From Luteolibacter algae (GTDB lineage: Bacteria; Verrucomicrobiota; Verrucomicrobiia; Verrucomicrobiales; Akkermansiaceae): a DNA stretch of 64,000 bases. How positions within the stretch are numbered: the stretch's first letter is position 1; every line of letters begins with the position of its first letter. The stretch covers positions 20,341-84,340 of the forward strand of contig NZ_JBHUIT010000010.1 in the NCBI RefSeq assembly GCF_042683045.1, read 5' to 3'. Of the stretch, positions 8,716-17,975 are shown piece after piece. Below the pieces are notes generated by a model. The model ran no database searches. It was not told where the DNA came from and saw only the letters and a list, made by a program, of their open reading frames with translations. A program made the translations under genes and the position numbers.

Positions 8716-8728
8716 TCTGATCCACCGA

Positions 8729-10741
8729 ATGTCTCTCCGAAAATTTTTTAGCGCCACCTGCATCATCCTTCTGGCAGGTATTGCCCATCTTTCCGGGGCA
8801 ACGTTTGAGCAGAAATCGATGAACGCGTTTCTGGCTGAGTATCCAGAGGCGGAGCCTCTCATTTCCGAGGGCGCGGCAGTCGAGGGTGTATGGAGCCACT
8901 TCAAATCCACCGATAGGAAATCGGGAATGATCAAGGTGCCAGATGGCCAGCCGTATACCAAAAAATCCTACGGGGACTTTGTGTTATCTTGCGAGTTCAT
9001 GCTGGAGCCGGAGGCCAATAGCGGAATATTTCTGCGCTATCCCGGCAAGGGAACCGGCTATGACTCCATGTGTGAGCTTCAGATGCTGGATAACAGCGCG
9101 AAGAAGTATTCCAAGCTGAAGGAGAGCCAATACCATGCAAGCGCCTATGGGTTGGTAGCGGCGAAGAAAGGTTTTTTAAAACCCGTCGGTGAGCTTAATT
9201 TTCAGACAGTGGAAGTCCGCGGGCACAGGATCCGGGCCTGGCTGAACGGCTCGCTGGTTCTGGATGCTGATCTGGAAAAGGCGGAATCGGAATTCCATCC
9301 CCAAGTCGGCAAATTGCGGTTGTCCGGACATCTCTGCTTGGGTGGGCATGCGGATGGCGTTTACTATCGCAGTATGTATGTCGTGCCGCTCGATGCCGCC
9401 GAGGCGAAGGATGACGAGCTTTTCCCGAAGGTGGGAGAGATTCTTTCCAGCCGCTGCATCAGCTGCCATAACGGGGAATCCAAGCTGGCAAATGGTGGAA
9501 ATCTCTCATTGGAAACACGCCAGGATCTGATCAAAGGAGGAAACCGCGGCGCTGCGTTGCTCCCTGGTGATGCGGAAGGCAGTTTATTATATACCAGCTT
9601 GATTGCCCACGAGGCTCCATTTGCCATGCCTCCACGGGATCGTTTCGACCGTATTCCGGAATCTGAAATCAGCCTCATCCGGGAGTGGGTGAATCGCGGG
9701 GCGCACTGGCCGGAGGGCGAGACAATTGTTTATAGAAAGGAAAAAGCCAACGGAGCTCGAATTGATCCCAAGGAGCTGGAACTTGTAAAACTGATCCATG
9801 CGAAAATTCTCGAAAACTCAGCGGATACACCTCCCGGCGAGCCATACTCTGACAAAGTGGAGAATATCAGTGTGCCGCTGAAAATGCTGCCGATTCCTGC
9901 CGGAAAATTCCAGATGAAAGGATCCGGGAAAGATGATGAATTTACCGCGGAGCTTGATGGGTTTTGGATCGCGGAAACGGAGCTGCCGTGGGATCTCTAT
10001 TCTCCTTTCATGGAGCCGGAAATCGGCCGCAATAAGGATGGCTACCCGCAGGATATGTCGCTGGTGGGTGAAGATGAGGTTATCCTGGCCCAGCCATCCC
10101 GGCCGTATCATGCAATGAGCTTTGGCATGGGGGTGCGCAGGCATCCGGCGATTGCGATGACCCAGCATGCGGCGAACAAATACTGCCAGTGGCTCAGTTG
10201 GAAGACCGGGCATTTTTACCGGCTGCCTACTGAGGCGGAATGGGAATATGCGGCCCGGGCCGGAGTAGCTACTTCCTATCCATGGGGAGAAGATGCCGAC
10301 GCAGGAAAGATGGATCAATACGGATGGTATAATGATAACAGCAATGGATCCTACCAACGGCTTGGCAGAAAGGAAGCGAACGCGTGGGGAGTGAAGGATA
10401 TGCTCGGTAACGTCATGGAATGGACCCTGGATGGATTTGTGGAAAACCGGCGCGCGGCTTTGGGCGATAAAGATGTTGTGAAGGCGCCATGGATCAAAGC
10501 GACCGGTCCCTACCCCCATGTTTGCAAAGGGGGGCATTGGAACTCCGATCACGCACAATTGAAGTTCGACGGACGTGAAGGCTCGGATCCCAAATGGAAA
10601 ATCTCGGATCCCCAGAATCCGAAGAGTATCTGGTATCATACCAATATTATGTGGATTGGCTTCCGGCCGGTGCGCAGCGAAGTGATTCCCAGCGTGGAGG
10701 AAATGTATGAATACTGGAATTCCGGTGTGGCGTATGATTGA
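8729..10741 (+). CDS. Exported three-domain fusion: DUF1080, cytochrome c, SUMF1-like
   Basis: 670-residue secreted protein with a Sec signal at residues 1-23. Residues 35-220 are a DUF1080 (3-keto-disaccharide hydrolase) domain, with typical segments such as FVLSCEFMLEPEANSGIFLR. Residues 230-335 form a planctomycete-type cytochrome c domain with one heme site, C243-I-S-C246-H247, and a RDRFDRIPESEISLIREWV tail. Residues 395-660 are a SUMF1/FGE-like domain with RLPTEAEWEYAARAG, YPWGEDAD, MLGNVMEWT and FRPVR. The paired active-site cysteines of true formylglycine-generating enzymes are not seen in the final segment (only CKGGHW). This domain is therefore probably not a sulfatase-maturing enzyme. 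The gene lies in an apparent operon with the Gfo/Idh protein upstream and ApbE downstream. Confidence 0.87.
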   Translation: MSLRKFFSATCIILLAGIAHLSGATFEQKSMNAFLAEYPEAEPLISEGAAVEGVWSHFKSTDRKSGMIKVPDGQPYTKKSYGDFVLSCEFMLEPEANSGIFLRYPGKGTGYDSMCELQMLDNSAKKYSKLKESQYHASAYGLVAAKKGFLKPVGELNFQTVEVRGHRIRAWLNGSLVLDADLEKAESEFHPQVGKLRLSGHLCLGGHADGVYYRSMYVVPLDAAEAKDDELFPKVGEILSSRCISCHNGESKLANGGNLSLETRQDLIKGGNRGAALLPGDAEGSLLYTSLIAHEAPFAMPPRDRFDRIPESEISLIREWVNRGAHWPEGETIVYRKEKANGARIDPKELELVKLIHAKILENSADTPPGEPYSDKVENISVPLKMLPIPAGKFQMKGSGKDDEFTAELDGFWIAETELPWDLYSPFMEPEIGRNKDGYPQDMSLVGEDEVILAQPSRPYHAMSFGMGVRRHPAIAMTQHAANKYCQWLSWKTGHFYRLPTEAEWEYAARAGVATSYPWGEDADAGKMDQYGWYNDNSNGSYQRLGRKEANAWGVKDMLGNVMEWTLDGFVENRRAALGDKDVVKAPWIKATGPYPHVCKGGHWNSDHAQLKFDGREGSDPKWKISDPQNPKSIWYHTNIMWIGFRPVRSEVIPSVEEMYEYWNSGVAYD

Positions 10742-10762
10742 TAGGCATCTTCCTGACGCGTC

Positions 10763-11746
10763 ATGAACCGCCGCGCGTTCATCAATCGACTGGCTTTAAC
10801 CGGCCTGGGCTTTATGGGCGTGGAGAATCGGGCGTTTGCCGTGGGACGGCTCGGGCATGATTGTATGTGGGAGTGGGGCTGTATGGGCAGCTACTTCAAG
10901 GCTTATTTCCAGCTTCCTGCGGGTCGGACGGAGGCGGAGTTCAACAGCCTCAGAAAAGAAGTGGCCGGAATGTTATCGCGGCTGGAGCTGATATTTTCAG
11001 TTCATCGGCCGGACAGTGAAGCCCTGGCGCTCTGCCGAAAGGCAAATGCACAACCGGGGAAACCCATTGCTGTAAGCAACGATCTCATGAAGGTCACCGG
11101 GAGCGCCCTGGAATATTCGGAGATGACCCGTGGGCATTTCGATCTCACCGTTGGATCACTGACCAACTATTGGAGATTTTGTGCGGCATCGCAAAAAATT
11201 CCCGATCCGGAACGCGTCGAGCTTCTAAGGAAGCGGGTCGGTTGGGGACAACTGGAACTTGGAGAAAAAACCATCACGTTCCATCCCAAAAGCGGGGAAA
11301 TTCTGCTGGATTACGGAGGAATTGCAAAAGGTTACGCGGCGGATCGGGCGATGGCTTGTTTTCGTAAAGCCGGAATCACCGCGGCAGTGCTCGATCTCGG
11401 TGGGGAGATCATTGCTTCGGATGCTCCAATTGGAAAATCCGGCTGGGAAATTGCCATTCTGGATCCAAATGGAGCGGTGGCGGGTGAATCGGTGTTTCTA
11501 GTGAATCAGGCACTTTCGACCTCCGGCGATCTCTACCAATCCATCTCGGATAAGGAGCTTCATCTAAGCCACGTGGTGAATCGGAGGGAGCCCGCCGGCT
11601 TACGCAAAAATTCCAGTGTGACCGTCGTCGCGGAGTCCGCCGTGGCGGCGGATTGTCTCGCTACCGCGGCGCATTCCTCCATGGGTTCGGCGGACTTCGC
11701 GGTTATCTCCAGGCTTTGTGAGAAAATTTGGAGCCGGAGCGGTTAG
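10763..11746 (+). CDS. apbE: ApbE-family FAD:protein FMN transferase, Tat-type signal
   Basis: Covalently attaches FMN to a Thr/Ser of exported redox proteins, using FAD as donor and Mg2+. The 327-residue protein begins MNRRAFINRLALTG, a twin-arginine-like export signal. Family motifs are LDYGGIAKGYAADRA (about residues 183-197), DLGGEIIASD, ALSTSGD and SHVVNRR (corresponding to the common HIIDPRTG), with a late ATAAHSSMG. The usual DPRTG element is altered to NRREP, a modest deviation. It follows the DUF1080-cytochrome-SUMF1 gene by 21 bases. No obvious flavinylated partner (RnfG/NqrC FMN-binding domain) is visible in the window. Its strand-mates are exported redox proteins, which fits a periplasmic electron-transfer role. 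Confidence 0.88.
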   Translation: MNRRAFINRLALTGLGFMGVENRAFAVGRLGHDCMWEWGCMGSYFKAYFQLPAGRTEAEFNSLRKEVAGMLSRLELIFSVHRPDSEALALCRKANAQPGKPIAVSNDLMKVTGSALEYSEMTRGHFDLTVGSLTNYWRFCAASQKIPDPERVELLRKRVGWGQLELGEKTITFHPKSGEILLDYGGIAKGYAADRAMACFRKAGITAAVLDLGGEIIASDAPIGKSGWEIAILDPNGAVAGESVFLVNQALSTSGDLYQSISDKELHLSHVVNRREPAGLRKNSSVTVVAESAVAADCLATAAHSSMGSADFAVISRLCEKIWSRSG

Positions 11747-11764
11747 CTGGATCGACGCTTGTTT

Positions 11765-13531
11765 TCAGCTCAACTGGGTTTCCGCGAGGAACTTGTAGGT
11801 TCCGTTTGCCGCATAGAGGCTGTCGTGAGTGCCTTGTTCCACCAATTCACCCTTTGAAATGACCAGAATTTGATCGGCGTGCCGCACGGTCGAAAGACGA
11901 TGGGCGATAACCAGCGAAGTGCGGTTCTGCATCAAGCGCTCCAAAGCCTCATTGACGAGTCTTTCGGATTCGGAATCAAGAGCGGATGTCGCTTCATCGA
12001 GCAGTAGGATTTTCGGATCCGCGAGAATAGCCCTGGCGATTGCAATCCGCTGGCGCTGACCTCCCGAAAGCTTCGTGCCCCGCGGACCGACAATCGTCTC
12101 GTAGGCCTCTGGAAGCTCTGTGATGAAGCTGTGGGCATTTGCCTGGATGGCTGCGTTTTCGATCTCTTCGCGAGTGGCACCCGGTTTTCCATAGGCGATG
12201 TTTTCCAATATTGATCCGCCGAAGAGCATGACCTCCTGGGGCACGATCGCGATCTGGGAGCGCAGCGAGCTGAGCGAAATTTCCTTGGAGTTGGTTTGGT
12301 CCAGCAGCAGGTTGCCCGAGGTAGGATCGTTAAAGCCGAGAATGAGGGAAAACAAAGTCGACTTTCCTGCTCCGGAGGGGCCGACAATCGCCGTGCGCTG
12401 CCCTGCCGGAAGCACGGTGGAAATATTTTTCAAAACCGGAGCATCCGGCCGGGAGGGGTAGGTGAAGGAAATGTCCTGCAGTGTGATCTGGCCGGAGATG
12501 GTTAGATCCGAGGCACCGCTCCCGCGCTCGGTAGGCATATCGAGTATTTCCCGCAAGCGCTCGGTGGCTCCCGCGGTTTGCTGGAATTGGGAAATGATTT
12601 CCGGGAATGAGCCAAGCGACGCTCCGACAAAAATGGAAAAAAGGATGAAGGACGAGAAATTTGTCCACGAGATGCCATCGGTGGCATACATCCGGGCTCC
12701 ATACCAGACCACGAAGGCAATGGTGCCAAAAAGCACGAAGATAATGAATGAGAGGAACGCCGCCCTTGCGCGGGCACCTTTGAGAGTGACGGAAAGAAAA
12801 TCCGAGAGGGAGGACGCGTAGCGGGTCTGCTCGAATTTCTCGTTAGTGAAGGCTTTCACATCCGCAATGTTCTGGACTGATTCCTCAATGACCGTTGAGG
12901 CCTCGGCCAATGATTGTTGCGCGGCCTTCGAGTGCTTTTTGACCCTCATTCCGAAAAATGCGATCAGCAGAATCACGACAGGAATGCAGCCGAGCATGAT
13001 CAGAGACAGCTTCCACGAGGCGATGAAAATGAAGGTCAGGCCCCCGATTAAAATGACAAGCTGACGGACTGCCTGGGGCACCGTGGTAAGCAGGGTCTCG
13101 CGGACCAGGCTGAGATCCGAGGAAACTCGATTGCTAAGAGAGCCGGCGCGTTGATCCTGGAAATAGGAGATCGGTAGGTTCAACAAATGTTTGAAAATAT
13201 CCTGGCGCAGCTTGTTCAATGCGGATTCGCCGGACTTGATGAAGCCTTGGACGCGGAAAAACGCGATGCTTGCCTGCAGAAACAAAACGCCGAGAAGCAT
13301 CAAGACCGTCTTGTTGATCCCGGCAAGAATTTGCTCGGGTGGGACTGCATTCTGGAGTGCGTCTGCCGGGTTCCCGATGAGTTCTTTTAGAAAATAAGGA
13401 AATGCGAGAGCCAGACCGGCAGTCACAAAGAGAGCGATGAGAGAGGGGATGAAGACTTTTTTCTCACCCAGCAGGTAGGAGAAGATCCACCTGTTTGAGG
13501 AAATGGGAGATTTTTTATCCGCGGAAGGCAT
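11765..13531 (-). CDS. MsbA-like ABC exporter (fused membrane and ATPase domains)
   Basis: 588-residue half-transporter. Residues 30-330 form an ABC exporter membrane domain with about six hydrophobic helices. Residues 345-585 are the nucleotide-binding domain with Walker A GPSGAGKST (384-392), the signature LSGGQRQRIAIARAI, Walker B ILLLDEATSALD and the H-loop VIAHRLSTVRHADQI. The sequence is close to the MsbA/lipid-A or multidrug exporter group. The substrate cannot be assigned. It converges on the apbE gene with an 18-base gap, and a PEP-CTERM protease gene ends 59 bases upstream on the same strand. Confidence 0.92.
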   Translation of the reverse strand: MPSADKKSPISSNRWIFSYLLGEKKVFIPSLIALFVTAGLALAFPYFLKELIGNPADALQNAVPPEQILAGINKTVLMLLGVLFLQASIAFFRVQGFIKSGESALNKLRQDIFKHLLNLPISYFQDQRAGSLSNRVSSDLSLVRETLLTTVPQAVRQLVILIGGLTFIFIASWKLSLIMLGCIPVVILLIAFFGMRVKKHSKAAQQSLAEASTVIEESVQNIADVKAFTNEKFEQTRYASSLSDFLSVTLKGARARAAFLSFIIFVLFGTIAFVVWYGARMYATDGISWTNFSSFILFSIFVGASLGSFPEIISQFQQTAGATERLREILDMPTERGSGASDLTISGQITLQDISFTYPSRPDAPVLKNISTVLPAGQRTAIVGPSGAGKSTLFSLILGFNDPTSGNLLLDQTNSKEISLSSLRSQIAIVPQEVMLFGGSILENIAYGKPGATREEIENAAIQANAHSFITELPEAYETIVGPRGTKLSGGQRQRIAIARAILADPKILLLDEATSALDSESERLVNEALERLMQNRTSLVIAHRLSTVRHADQILVISKGELVEQGTHDSLYAANGTYKFLAETQLS

Positions 13532-13589
13532 GTGCGGATGGGAAACGATGGAGCGCGATGCGTCAATGACGGGAAATGCCTATAATGGG

Positions 13590-14513
13590 TTAGGAGCGTT
13601 TGCGGCGCAGTGTGGCAGCTGAAAGTAGCGATAAAATGAGGGCCGTGGACGGCTCCGGCACGGAGGTCAGGCCTGTGATCGCTGTTGCGTAGCTGCTGAG
13701 GCGAACAAAGAGATTCACGTCGCCGGAGCCGGGTGGCTGCAGTAGGCTACTGGGCGCACCAGGCAGAACGAGAGCGGGCGAGTCCGTGCCGAAAGTGGAT
13801 GTGCCGGAGCCGGATTTCTGGGTAACGACGGAGGTGATGCCCGTCAGATACCAGTTTCCGGCTATGTTTTGGAATAGTCCGGAGCCGGAGTCAAAAACTG
13901 TTGCTCCCGCTTCACCTGCGGTTTGTCCCAGCGTGGTCTGGAGCGCGTCGAAGGCGTAGCTGGAGTAGTTGAAATCATCGATCGAGCCTCCGATCTGATT
14001 GGTGCCCCAACGCTTGGCCACGGTGGAGGTATCGCCCCATGTAACGGTGTCCAACGACGATCCATCATCACTTCTGCCCACTCCGTAGGCGACGATTGTG
14101 GCGGGGCTCAACGACTCATCGGAGCCGGTGTAAATACTGACCCCGGAGAGCGGAGGGGCGGAGCTTAAATGAATTATTTTCAGATCCACGCCCGGTGCGA
14201 CCCGTATTTCCGGAGAGGCGTCACGTGTGAAGAACGTTGTCCCATCGAAGGTGATCCTGTCATAGGGGGCGACATGGCCTGCCGTGAGAACATAGCCGTT
14301 TCCCAGATAAATCCCGGTCCCGCCGATATCTCCGCTCAAATTGCTCAGACTACCGACGGATTCGAAGGGCAGGCCGCTGCCCGGATCGGTGCGATTGGTG
14401 GAATTGTCCCCTCCATAGATCACCAACGCGCTAGCCATGCCCGCAAATATCGACGGGAATAGTAGACATTGTGAGAGTAGAAATTTCATCGGATTTAAGG
14501 AAATAGGTTTCAT
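13590..14513 (-). CDS. PEP-CTERM-anchored trypsin-like serine protease
   Basis: Exported protease of about 307 residues from the ATG at 14513 (another possible start is 14489). A hydrophobic signal is followed by a chymotrypsin-fold domain with a likely triad of H80 (VLTAGH), D110 (GVDLKI) and S209 (DSGSG). The C-terminus has a classical PEP-CTERM sorting signal: VPEPSTALIL, a hydrophobic stretch, then RRKRS. Such proteins are processed by exosortase and linked to the cell surface or exopolysaccharide. The frame is open further upstream to 14972, but that extension overlaps the divergent lipoprotein gene and has no protein-like character, so I trimmed it. Its target is unknown. Confidence 0.85.
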   Translation of the reverse strand: MKPISLNPMKFLLSQCLLFPSIFAGMASALVIYGGDNSTNRTDPGSGLPFESVGSLSNLSGDIGGTGIYLGNGYVLTAGHVAPYDRITFDGTTFFTRDASPEIRVAPGVDLKIIHLSSAPPLSGVSIYTGSDESLSPATIVAYGVGRSDDGSSLDTVTWGDTSTVAKRWGTNQIGGSIDDFNYSSYAFDALQTTLGQTAGEAGATVFDSGSGLFQNIAGNWYLTGITSVVTQKSGSGTSTFGTDSPALVLPGAPSSLLQPPGSGDVNLFVRLSSYATAITGLTSVPEPSTALILSLLSAATLRRKRS

Positions 14514-14615
14514 CCCACGGCTGCCCTTATCACTGACGAGTTTCAGAAAAATGCGGAAAAGGTCAATGAAACTTAAGTATTGAATACAACTGGCGAAATG
14601 GAGAAGGATAGCGCC

Positions 14616-14990
14616 ATGAAATACGGATGGGCTCTGATTGGATTTGTTTGCTGGCATCTGACAAGCTGCGCCACAGGCGGCGGGGAAATGGGTGATATGG
14701 CCGCGGGCGATGACGGTGCTGTAGGAGGAATTTCCGAAGTGCCAAACCCTAGCCCGGAGATGGCCAAAGCAAGTGGAACCTCGCTTTCCCAGCTCCAGCG
14801 CGGACACGTGGTTTACATGTTGAAATGCGGCGAATGTCATGAGTATCAGCTCCCTGAACGGGTTGACATTATGGATTGGGAAGACGCTATGCCGGATATG
14901 ATCCGGCATGCCGGGCTGCCTTCCTCCGATGAAACAGCCGTGCTCGACTACGTGGTGGCCGTGAAAAAGCAAAAAGGACAGGAATATTAA
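14616..14990 (+). CDS. Small lipoprotein with a single heme c motif
   Basis: 124-residue lipoprotein. The start at 14616 is chosen because a good Shine-Dalgarno, GAGAAGGA, lies 7 bases upstream, and the product then begins with a compact signal ending in the lipobox LTSC. A Gly/Asp-rich linker is followed by one heme-binding site CGECH in LKCGECHEYQLPERV and a Met-rich stretch (AMPDMIRHAG) that could supply the distal ligand. It resembles the small mono-heme domains used as periplasmic electron carriers. It is divergent from the PEP-CTERM protease, and the peptide-transporter operon begins 56 bases downstream. Confidence 0.8.
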   Translation: MKYGWALIGFVCWHLTSCATGGGEMGDMAAGDDGAVGGISEVPNPSPEMAKASGTSLSQLQRGHVVYMLKCGECHEYQLPERVDIMDWEDAMPDMIRHAGLPSSDETAVLDYVVAVKKQKGQEY

Positions 14991-15045
14991 GCGGGAGTGA
15001 AGCTTGCCAACTCGACCAGACGGGTGAAACTCTAGGCTCCGCCGC

Positions 15046-16392
15046 GTGAAAAGTTATTTCCTAAGAAGATTCCTGCTGATCCCTCCCACATTGCTTGGGA
15101 TTACTTTCCTTGTCTTCGCGATCACCCGGTTTGTCCCGGGTGGGCCGATGGACCGGATGCTTCAGCAAGCGGCCGGAAGTGCTGATGGAGGCGGTGGAAA
15201 AAAGGCTTCCAATGAGGCGAGCGGCGGCCTCAGTGAGGAGCAGATGGAAGAGCTGGAAGAGCAATACGGGCTCGATAAATCAATGCCGGTCGCCTACTTG
15301 CAATGGCTCGGCCTTGCTCCGCGGGAGGTCAGAATTTCCAAAGGTGAATTCGGCGCGCGCGGTGATGATGCCATTGGCGGAAGCGAGGCGGATCCGGAGA
15401 ATACGGCGATTTTGGTGCTACGGGGCGATGGCCGCGTGGTGCGGGTGAAGAAAGAGGGAGATCAGATTGTATCAGCATCCTATAAAAGCAGTGGCAAGGA
15501 CATCGCCGCGGATGGCTGGAAGCTACGATACGAGAATGAGGAAATGCGGCAAAAACGTTTCCAGCGCCGGAACGCCGATGGCGCGGATCTACCCTCATAT
15601 CCGGCTCGGGCGGTTGCCTATCGCACCCATTTCAGCGGGCTTCTTCAGGGCGATCTGGGGCGATCCAATGTTTATAATGATCCTGTCTGGAGTATGATCG
15701 TCGAGCGGGTGCCGGTGGCCGTCTACTTCGGGCTGCTTACGGCGATCCTTACGTATTCCGTCTGTCTGCCGCTGGGTGTTTTGAAGGCTTTGAAGCACCG
15801 CACCTTCATAGATAGCGCCAGCTCGGTGCTGATATTCGTCGGGTATTCCATTCCGGGTTTCGCCCTCGGAGCGATCTTGCTGGTGCACCTGGGAGCGCGG
15901 ATGAATTGGTTTCCGCTGTTTGGGTTCACTAGCCCGGACTTCGGCGATATGGCCCCGTGGGATCAGGTGAAAGATCTGGCCCATCATACGGTTTTACCTT
16001 TGCTCTGCTACCTGGTTGGTTCTTTCGCGATGCTGACCATGCTGACCAAAAATAATCTGATGGATCAGCTGGCCGCCGATTATGTCCGGACGGCAGTGGC
16101 AAAAGGTGTGGGCTTCAAGAAGGCGGTTTTCGGCCACGCATTCCGGAACTCCATGATTCCCGTGGCGACCAGCGCTGGTGCACTTGTGGAGATTTTCATC
16201 AGTGGATCGATGCTGGTGGAGACGGTTTTCGATATTCAGGGCTTTGGCCTGCTTCAGTTCCAGGCTGTCATTGCCCGCGATGTCCCTGTGATCATGGGGA
16301 CTCTTACCATCGCAGCGTTTCTGATGCTGATGGGGAATCTCATTTCCGACATCATCGTGGCAATGGTCGACCCAAGAATTAAGTTTAAATGA
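15046..16392 (+). CDS. Oligopeptide ABC importer permease 1 (OppB/YejB type) with large insert
   Basis: Inner-membrane permease of 448 residues starting with GTG. The first helix (RRFLLIPPTLLGITFLVFAI) and the C-terminal part (five helices, EAA-type loop DYVRTAVAKGVGFKKAVFGHAFRN) are standard OppB/DppB/YejB. Typical members have about 310-365 residues. The extra length lies between helix 1 and helix 2 (about residues 45-215), is hydrophilic and includes the conserved core LSEEQMEELEEQYGLDKSMPVAYLQWL plus a novel Gly/Asp-rich segment. This part should face the periplasm. The gene is the first of five overlapping genes (ATGA with the next). Confidence 0.9.
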   Translation: MKSYFLRRFLLIPPTLLGITFLVFAITRFVPGGPMDRMLQQAAGSADGGGGKKASNEASGGLSEEQMEELEEQYGLDKSMPVAYLQWLGLAPREVRISKGEFGARGDDAIGGSEADPENTAILVLRGDGRVVRVKKEGDQIVSASYKSSGKDIAADGWKLRYENEEMRQKRFQRRNADGADLPSYPARAVAYRTHFSGLLQGDLGRSNVYNDPVWSMIVERVPVAVYFGLLTAILTYSVCLPLGVLKALKHRTFIDSASSVLIFVGYSIPGFALGAILLVHLGARMNWFPLFGFTSPDFGDMAPWDQVKDLAHHTVLPLLCYLVGSFAMLTMLTKNNLMDQLAADYVRTAVAKGVGFKKAVFGHAFRNSMIPVATSAGALVEIFISGSMLVETVFDIQGFGLLQFQAVIARDVPVIMGTLTIAAFLMLMGNLISDIIVAMVDPRIKFK

Positions 16393-17975
16393 GCAAACGA
16401 ACGATAGGATTGGTCATGTTCATACTCGGACTGCTTGCGGTCCTTGGGGAGCTGCGTGGTATCGATTTTCCAACAGCCCGTTGGTTTTTCGAGACGAGCC
16501 GCGAGGTGCCGCTGCTACGGTGGAAAGGGGAAAGTGGGACGGTCCTTTGGTTCGGCTGGCTGAGCTCGGCAATTCTGATCGGCATTGGATTGGTGACGAT
16601 TGTAAAATCATTTTTTGGTGGGCCGCCGGATCCTGTCAGCGTTCGCCGGATCCAACGTTTCAAAGAGATCAAACGGGGCTATTATTCATTGATTATACTC
16701 TATTGCCTCGTCGGCCTGGCTGCTTTGGATCAGGTGATTGTCGGTAAGGAAGCGCTGGCAGTGCGCTATAAAGGCGAGTGGAGCTTCCCGGCGTTCACTC
16801 CTAAACCGTTCAAGGGATCCGATTTTGGCATTGAAGGCGAGCGGGCGGATGCTCCCGTCAATTACCGCAAGCTGAAGATTGATCTGAAAAAGGAAAAACA
16901 TCTGACCCACGGGAGGGTGATCATGCCGCTGATCCCGTTTGGAGCCACGAATGACACGTTGAAGCCGCGCTCGAAGTCCTTGGTGAAGCGTGAAGGGGTC
17001 TACCATGAGTCCGGGAGTCGGAAAGCCTACTTCGGCCTGGCCGCGCAATATTATGATCTGGAGGATGCGAGATTCCACCTGCGTTACACCCTGCGGGATG
17101 GCTTGCTCAGCGGGCCTGTGGATGGCTGGGATACCGAAGGCGAGCGGGTTTACAGTGCTGAATATTACAAAGGTAAGAAAGTTAAGGAAAAGTATACGGG
17201 AGAGGGGGCGGTGGAGGATTTCCTGGCCATCCCAAGCGGAGAGTTGCGGGCGGTAAAATATCATCCTGCCCCGCCGATTCCAGAGGAGCGAAATCTTTTG
17301 GGAACGACTTCGCAGGGTTACGATGTGCTGGCTTATTTATATGGGGGCTTACAGATCAATTTCAAAGCCGCGCTCATTTTCCTGCCGATTGTTTATGCCA
17401 TTGGCATCACCCTCGGGATGCTGATGGGTTATCTGGGGGGGTGGTTTGATCTTGTGATGCAGCGACTGATCGAAATTTTCTCGAATATGCCCTTCCTGTT
17501 CGTGGTGATTATCTTTTCGAGCATGGTGCCAGAGCAATTCAAAGGGCTACCGGTGATTCTTAGCATTCTAATTGTCTTTGGGTGGATGGGGATTACCTAT
17601 CTCATGCGAACCGCGGCCTATCGTGACAAGGAGCGTGATTATATTTCCGCAGCCCGGGTGTTGGGCGCAGGCACGCCACGCATTATTTTCCGGCATCTGC
17701 TGCCCAATACCGTGGCAATCATTGTAACGCTCGTGCCGTTCACGATCTCCTCGTTGATTTTGTCGCTAACCGCATTGGACTATCTCGGCTTCGGGCTGCC
17801 CCCGGAATATGCGACATGGGGGCGGTTATTGAATGATGGACTTTCAAATCTCTCAGCACCTTGGCTGGTTTCTTCCACCTTCTTTGTTCTGGTTGGGCAG
17901 CTGGTTCTTATCACCTTTATCGGTGAGGCTGTGCGTGAGGCGTTTGACCCGAAAAAATACAGTTACTACCGTTGA
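16389..17975 (+). CDS. Oligopeptide ABC importer permease 2 (OppC/YejE type) with large insert
   Basis: 528-residue permease, far longer than OppC/DppC (about 300). Two N-terminal hydrophobic segments (residues 8-22 and 55-75) precede a third near 100. A hydrophilic insert follows (about residues 115-295, with many Lys/Gly/Tyr), then the canonical core with TSQGYDVLAYLYGGLQINF, a helix bundle, and the EAA loop DYISAARVLGAGTPRIIFRHLLPN. The insert is probably extracytoplasmic. Start and stop overlap both neighbours, so the complex is made stoichiometrically. The YejE lineage of microcin C/peptide importers is the closest resemblance by architecture. Confidence 0.9.
   Translation: MSKRTIGLVMFILGLLAVLGELRGIDFPTARWFFETSREVPLLRWKGESGTVLWFGWLSSAILIGIGLVTIVKSFFGGPPDPVSVRRIQRFKEIKRGYYSLIILYCLVGLAALDQVIVGKEALAVRYKGEWSFPAFTPKPFKGSDFGIEGERADAPVNYRKLKIDLKKEKHLTHGRVIMPLIPFGATNDTLKPRSKSLVKREGVYHESGSRKAYFGLAAQYYDLEDARFHLRYTLRDGLLSGPVDGWDTEGERVYSAEYYKGKKVKEKYTGEGAVEDFLAIPSGELRAVKYHPAPPIPEERNLLGTTSQGYDVLAYLYGGLQINFKAALIFLPIVYAIGITLGMLMGYLGGWFDLVMQRLIEIFSNMPFLFVVIIFSSMVPEQFKGLPVILSILIVFGWMGITYLMRTAAYRDKERDYISAARVLGAGTPRIIFRHLLPNTVAIIVTLVPFTISSLILSLTALDYLGFGLPPEYATWGRLLNDGLSNLSAPWLVSSTFFVLVGQLVLITFIGEAVREAFDPKKYSYYR

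Noticed and set aside
9818..10639. 273-codon antisense frame opposite the DUF1080-cytochrome-SUMF1 gene
   Set aside because: The opposite strand encodes clear SUMF1 motifs; the antisense product has none.
9900..10700. SUMF1-like domain as the formylglycine-generating enzyme for the eight sulfatases
   Set aside because: The active-site cysteine pair expected near the C-terminus is not present, and the protein appears exported, whereas sulfatase maturation occurs before export.
14514..14972. N-terminal extension of the PEP-CTERM protease frame
   Set aside because: It overlaps the divergent heme lipoprotein gene, lacks protein-like composition and hides the natural signal peptide.
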